Below, one piece after another: positions 61,197 to 64,000 of a DNA stretch of 64,000 nt. The notes beneath the pieces are model-generated. The model was not told the DNA's origin, did not search any database, and saw only the letters and a list, made by a program, of their open reading frames with translations. Source of the stretch: Pseudomonas jinjuensis. Lineage in GTDB: Bacteria; Pseudomonadota; Gammaproteobacteria; Pseudomonadales; Pseudomonadaceae. Both the position numbers and the translations under genes were made by a program. Each line of letters opens with the position of its first letter. Position 1 is the stretch's first letter. The stretch covers positions 248,001 through 312,000 of the forward strand of contig NZ_FNIJ01000004.1 of assembly GCF_900103845.1 (NCBI RefSeq), written 5' to 3'.

Positions 61197-62963
61197 TCAG
61201 AAGTTCACGCCAAAGCTGAGGGCGACGAAGTCGCGATCGCCGTTGGTGCTGAAGTCGCCGCCGAAGAAATCGGTGTAACTCAGGCTGGCGGTGTAGGTAG
61301 TCAGGTAATCCGCATCGACGCCGATGCTGACCGCCTTGCTGCCTTCGTCGAAGTTCGGGCCATAGCCATCCACGTCATGGGACCAGGCCAGGGTCGGCGA
61401 CAGGTTGATGCCGGCGAAGACGTTGCTGTAGTCCAGCTTGGCGCGAGCGCGATAGCCCCAGGAATCGGTGGTGTAGAAGCCATGCGGACTGCACTGGGCG
61501 TTGGTGGTCGGGCTCGGTGCGCAACCGTTGCCCGGACCCGCGCCGAAGACCGGGCTGCGGCCGAAGCGCAGGTCGCTGCCGTCGGTGTCGCCCAGGCCAT
61601 TGATGCGGTTGTAGCCCACCTCGCCCACCAGGGTCAGGCGGTCGGCGCCCCAGACCTGATCGAAGAACTGGGTCGCGGTCATCTGCGCCTGCAGTACCGG
61701 CATGCGCTTGTAGGCGGTCATTTCCTGGCCCGGCTCGAAGGTCTCGAAACCGGTGGTGATCAGCGGCGTGGTGCGACCCAGCGCGGCGCCGAGGAAGTCC
61801 GGCGAGGACAGCTGCAGCGGCTGGTTCGGCCGGTAGCTGATCTCGCCGCCCAGCGAGGCACCGCCGACGTTGGTCTGGAAGCTCAGGCCGTAGAGGCGGA
61901 TGTCCTCGGGGTAGTCGATGAAGTAGCGGGTGTTGTTGACCGTATTGAAGGCTGCGGGACCCGGTCCGTTCCGACCAGTGCTGGCCAGGGTGTTAATGAA
62001 CGGGTTGCGGCTGTGGTAGTTCATGTAATAGGCGCCGAACTCGGTATCGTTCAGCTCCGGCACGAACCAGCGCAGGGCCACGCCGAACTGGCCGCTGTCG
62101 CGGGCGTCGTCATCCTTGATGCGATGGATGTAGGCGCTCTGCACGCCGGCGCGCGGATCGTCCGGCGCGAAGTCGGGGCCGGCCGCGATCAGGCGGTCGT
62201 TGCAGCCCTGGGCCACGCCATCGACGCCGAAGAAGGTTCCGCAGTTGTCGACGATGGTCTTCTCCCACTCCAGCTGGTAGAAGGCCTCGGCGGTGAGGTT
62301 CTCGCTCAGCCCCTGGGAGAGATAGAACAGGTTGACCGGAATCAGGCCTTCCTTCACCTCGGAGCCCGGACGGCGCAGCGCGGCGACGTCCACCGGGTTG
62401 ATCGAGTTGATCGAGTTGCCGATGAAGGTGCTCTCGCCCCAGCTCACCACCTGCTTGCCCAGGCGCACGTTGCCGGGCAGCTCGCCGAGGCTGTAGTTGT
62501 AGTAGACGAAGCTGTCGAGGAAGATCGCCCCGGACGATTTCGCCGCGCGGTCGCGGCCGCTGTCGTCGATGTCGTAGAACAGCCGGTGCTCGTCCTTCAG
62601 CTCGAAGTCGTACCAGTACTTGCCGCGGATGAAGGCGCCGCCGTCGCCGTACTTCAGCTCCAGGTCGTGGATGCCCTTGAAGATCTTCGAGAAGGTCTCG
62701 CCCTTCTTGAAGTTCAGGCGCCCGTCATCGAGGGTGCCGGTACCCGACTCCCCGCGCTTGCCCAGCACGTTGTTCGGGTAGATGAAGTCCGGATCGGCGC
62801 CGCGCACGGCCCAGCTGGCGCCGACCGACAGGGACGAATCGAAGCGACCCTCGATCTCGCCGATATTGAATTCGATCGCGCCGGCCTGGGCGGCGACGCC
62901 CATGGCCACGGCGGCGGCCAACAGCTGCGGCTGGAAAGCGGCGCGCATTGTTGTTCTTGTCAT
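61197..62963 (-). CDS. DUF1302-family outer-membrane protein
   Basis: A 588-residue exported protein. The start at 62963 is chosen for its GGAGA site; the first codons, ACA AGA ACA ACA ATG, contain exact Hfq/Crc motifs. The signal peptide (QLLAAAVAMGVAAQAGA) is followed by IEFNIGEIEGRFDSSLSVGA, the DUF1302 N-terminus, and many beta-strands ending in FVALSFGVNF, the terminal-Phe signal of outer-membrane barrels. It is probably a channel for hydrophobic compounds, with DUF1329 as partner. Confidence 0.86.
   Translation of the reverse strand: MTRTTMRAAFQPQLLAAAVAMGVAAQAGAIEFNIGEIEGRFDSSLSVGASWAVRGADPDFIYPNNVLGKRGESGTGTLDDGRLNFKKGETFSKIFKGIHDLELKYGDGGAFIRGKYWYDFELKDEHRLFYDIDDSGRDRAAKSSGAIFLDSFVYYNYSLGELPGNVRLGKQVVSWGESTFIGNSINSINPVDVAALRRPGSEVKEGLIPVNLFYLSQGLSENLTAEAFYQLEWEKTIVDNCGTFFGVDGVAQGCNDRLIAAGPDFAPDDPRAGVQSAYIHRIKDDDARDSGQFGVALRWFVPELNDTEFGAYYMNYHSRNPFINTLASTGRNGPGPAAFNTVNNTRYFIDYPEDIRLYGLSFQTNVGGASLGGEISYRPNQPLQLSSPDFLGAALGRTTPLITTGFETFEPGQEMTAYKRMPVLQAQMTATQFFDQVWGADRLTLVGEVGYNRINGLGDTDGSDLRFGRSPVFGAGPGNGCAPSPTTNAQCSPHGFYTTDSWGYRARAKLDYSNVFAGINLSPTLAWSHDVDGYGPNFDEGSKAVSIGVDADYLTTYTASLSYTDFFGGDFSTNGDRDFVALSFGVNF
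62948..62958 (-). promoter_or_regulatory. AAGAACAACAA within the first codons of DUF1302
   Basis: AAGAACAA and AACAACAA overlap immediately behind the ATG, in codons 2-5. A site inside the start of the coding sequence is one of the known arrangements for Hfq/Crc repression. It constrains the N-terminal residues to Thr-Arg-Thr-Thr. Confidence 0.65.
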
Positions 62964-63085
62964 GCGAATCTCCACTGCAATTGCGTTACTTCGACTTCAA
63001 CCCCGCAAGGCGCCGCGCTGGCGGACGCCCGATGGGAAATTCAGGAACCGGCGGGCCGCTCCATGCCCGGAGCGGCCAACGCGGC

Positions 63086-64000
63086 TCAGGCAATGCCGCG
63101 CTTGCGCCCTTCCCAGAACGGCTTGCGCAGGTCGGTCTTGAGCACCTTGCCGACGCTGGACAGCGGCAGGCTGTCGCGGAACTCCAGGCTGCGCGGGCAC
63201 TTGTAGCCGGCGATGCGTTCGCGGCAGTGGGCGACGATTTCTTCCTGGGTGGCGCTCGTGCCGGGCTTGAGGACGATCACCGCATGCACGGTCTCGCCCC
63301 ACTTGTCGCTGGGGATGCCGATCACCGCGCTCTGCGCCACGGCCGGGTGGCTGGCGAGGGCGGTCTCGACCTCGGCGGAATAGATGTTCTCGCCACCGGA
63401 AACGATCATGTCCTTGATGCGGTCGCAGACGTAGAGGAAGCCGTCCTCGTCCATGTAGCCGCCATCGCCGGTATGCATCCAGCCGCCACGCAGCGCCTCG
63501 GCGGTGGCTTCCGGCTTGTTCCAGTAGCCGAGCATCACGCTCGGGCCGCGCACCACGATCTCGCCGACGGTGCGCCGCGGCACCTCGTTGTCGTTCTCGT
63601 CGACGATGCGCACTTCCACATGGCTGTAGGGCTTGCCGGCGGAATACATCTTGCCGGTCTTCTGGTGCTCGGCGGTGTGGTACTCGGCGGTCAGCTGGGT
63701 GGCGCCGGGCGACAGCTCGGTCATGCCATAGCCCTGGGCGAAGCCGGCCGAGGGGAACATCTCGCGGGCGCGGTCCAGCAGCGCCGGAGTGATCGGCGAC
63801 GCGCCATAGCCGATGCGCAGAATGGAGCCAAGGTCGTATTCCTTCGCTTCGGGATTCGCATCGCGGTAGTCCAGCAGCATCTGGATCATGGTCGGCGCGA
63901 GAAGGATCTCGTTGATCTTCTCCTTGTGCACCGCTTCCAGCAGCGCCCTGGGCGTATAGGCCGGCAGGACCACGTGGGTGCCGCCGCTGCTGAACAGCGA
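63086..64000 (-). CDS. AMP-forming CoA ligase, C-terminal part (runs off the right edge)
   Basis: At least 304 C-terminal residues of a second CoA ligase, opening in the window with SLFSSGGTHVVLPAYTP. A5 is QGYGMTELSP, A7 WMHTGDGGYMDEDG and the catalytic Lys motif LPLSSVGKVLKT. From the GEIVVRGP block to the stop it is nearly identical to the 56652 gene, while upstream it diverges clearly (for example ALLEAVHKEKINEILLAP against VLQTIASERISELLMAP). It is the first visible gene of the cluster read on this strand. Confidence 0.87.
   Translation of the reverse strand, partial: SLFSSGGTHVVLPAYTPRALLEAVHKEKINEILLAPTMIQMLLDYRDANPEAKEYDLGSILRIGYGASPITPALLDRAREMFPSAGFAQGYGMTELSPGATQLTAEYHTAEHQKTGKMYSAGKPYSHVEVRIVDENDNEVPRRTVGEIVVRGPSVMLGYWNKPEATAEALRGGWMHTGDGGYMDEDGFLYVCDRIKDMIVSGGENIYSAEVETALASHPAVAQSAVIGIPSDKWGETVHAVIVLKPGTSATQEEIVAHCRERIAGYKCPRSLEFRDSLPLSSVGKVLKTDLRKPFWEGRKRGIA

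Noticed and set aside
59826-63206. Open frame of 1,126 codons on the plus strand
   Set aside because: It runs antisense across DUF1329, the thiolase and DUF1302, all of which have recognisable domains. In 66% GC DNA with strong third-position bias, long antisense frames are expected; composition (Ala/Gly/Val/His-rich) is artefactual.

Overview
The window is about 66% GC, densely coded, and reads as chromosomal DNA of a Pseudomonas, probably from the P. aeruginosa / P. nitroreducens / P. citronellolis side of the genus. The evidence is the protein sequences (PuuE, UraD, PmpM, PdxB and a DNA polymerase II typical of the genus), several gene orders that match P. aeruginosa as I remember it, and many Pseudomonas-type palindromic repeats (REPs) between genes. 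I see no rRNA, tRNA, CRISPR array, IS element or prophage.

Layout: 1-8260 is an aromatic module, all on the minus strand: a probable hydroquinone 1,2-dioxygenase (hapC, hapD cut by the left edge), its LysR regulator, a complete branched-chain-type ABC importer (livM, livH, livF, livG and a Tat-exported binding protein) and an outer-membrane porin. 8350-13700 is the urate-to-ureidoglycolate pathway: hiuH facing puuE-uraD-alc-allA-puuD. 14000-22020 holds tpx, a broken SleB-type hydrolase gene, a cupin, katG, mltA and polB. 22230-30050 is a CoA-ligase / beta-oxidation cluster with its AraC regulator. 30540-36370 holds pbpG, fusA2, an I78 inhibitor-like lipoprotein, a Tyr/Pro-rich secreted protein, a methyltransferase and a YebC paralogue. 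36430-40000 is the valine module: a LysR regulator facing mmsA-mmsB. 40100-50880 is a run of small housekeeping genes (SOS-box-associated small protein, endA, Lrp, gor, UbiM-like hydroxylase). 50890-55280 holds pdxB, pmpM, an EamA exporter and an XRE-cupin regulator. 55300-56570 is a deletion scar between two truncated regulator genes. 56650-64000 is a second lipid/aromatic catabolic cluster: two paralogous CoA ligases, DUF1329, an SCP-x thiolase and DUF1302.

Three regulatory patterns tie these genes together. (1) hapCD and the porin-transporter unit share a promoter architecture: a 19-bp TGTTC-N9-GAACA operator, an adjoining GACTTGAG block, and CAACAATC exactly 11 bases further on. This suggests that uptake and ring cleavage are controlled together. 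(2) Eight catabolic or transport genes carry exact AAnAAnAA motifs at their translation starts, the known Hfq/Crc catabolite-repression signature of pseudomonads; several more have near misses, and the housekeeping genes whose starts I examined have none. (3) Local palindromes mark single switches: two GTATAC-centred operators between hiuH and puuE, an almost ideal LexA (SOS) box before a small unknown gene, and a perfect 16-bp ACGT palindrome before a CoA ligase.

Decay is visible at three places: an in-frame TAA in a cell-wall hydrolase gene, a deletion that appears to have removed the shared promoter and 5' ends of divergent araC- and lysR-type genes, and a one-base frameshift in that lysR remnant.
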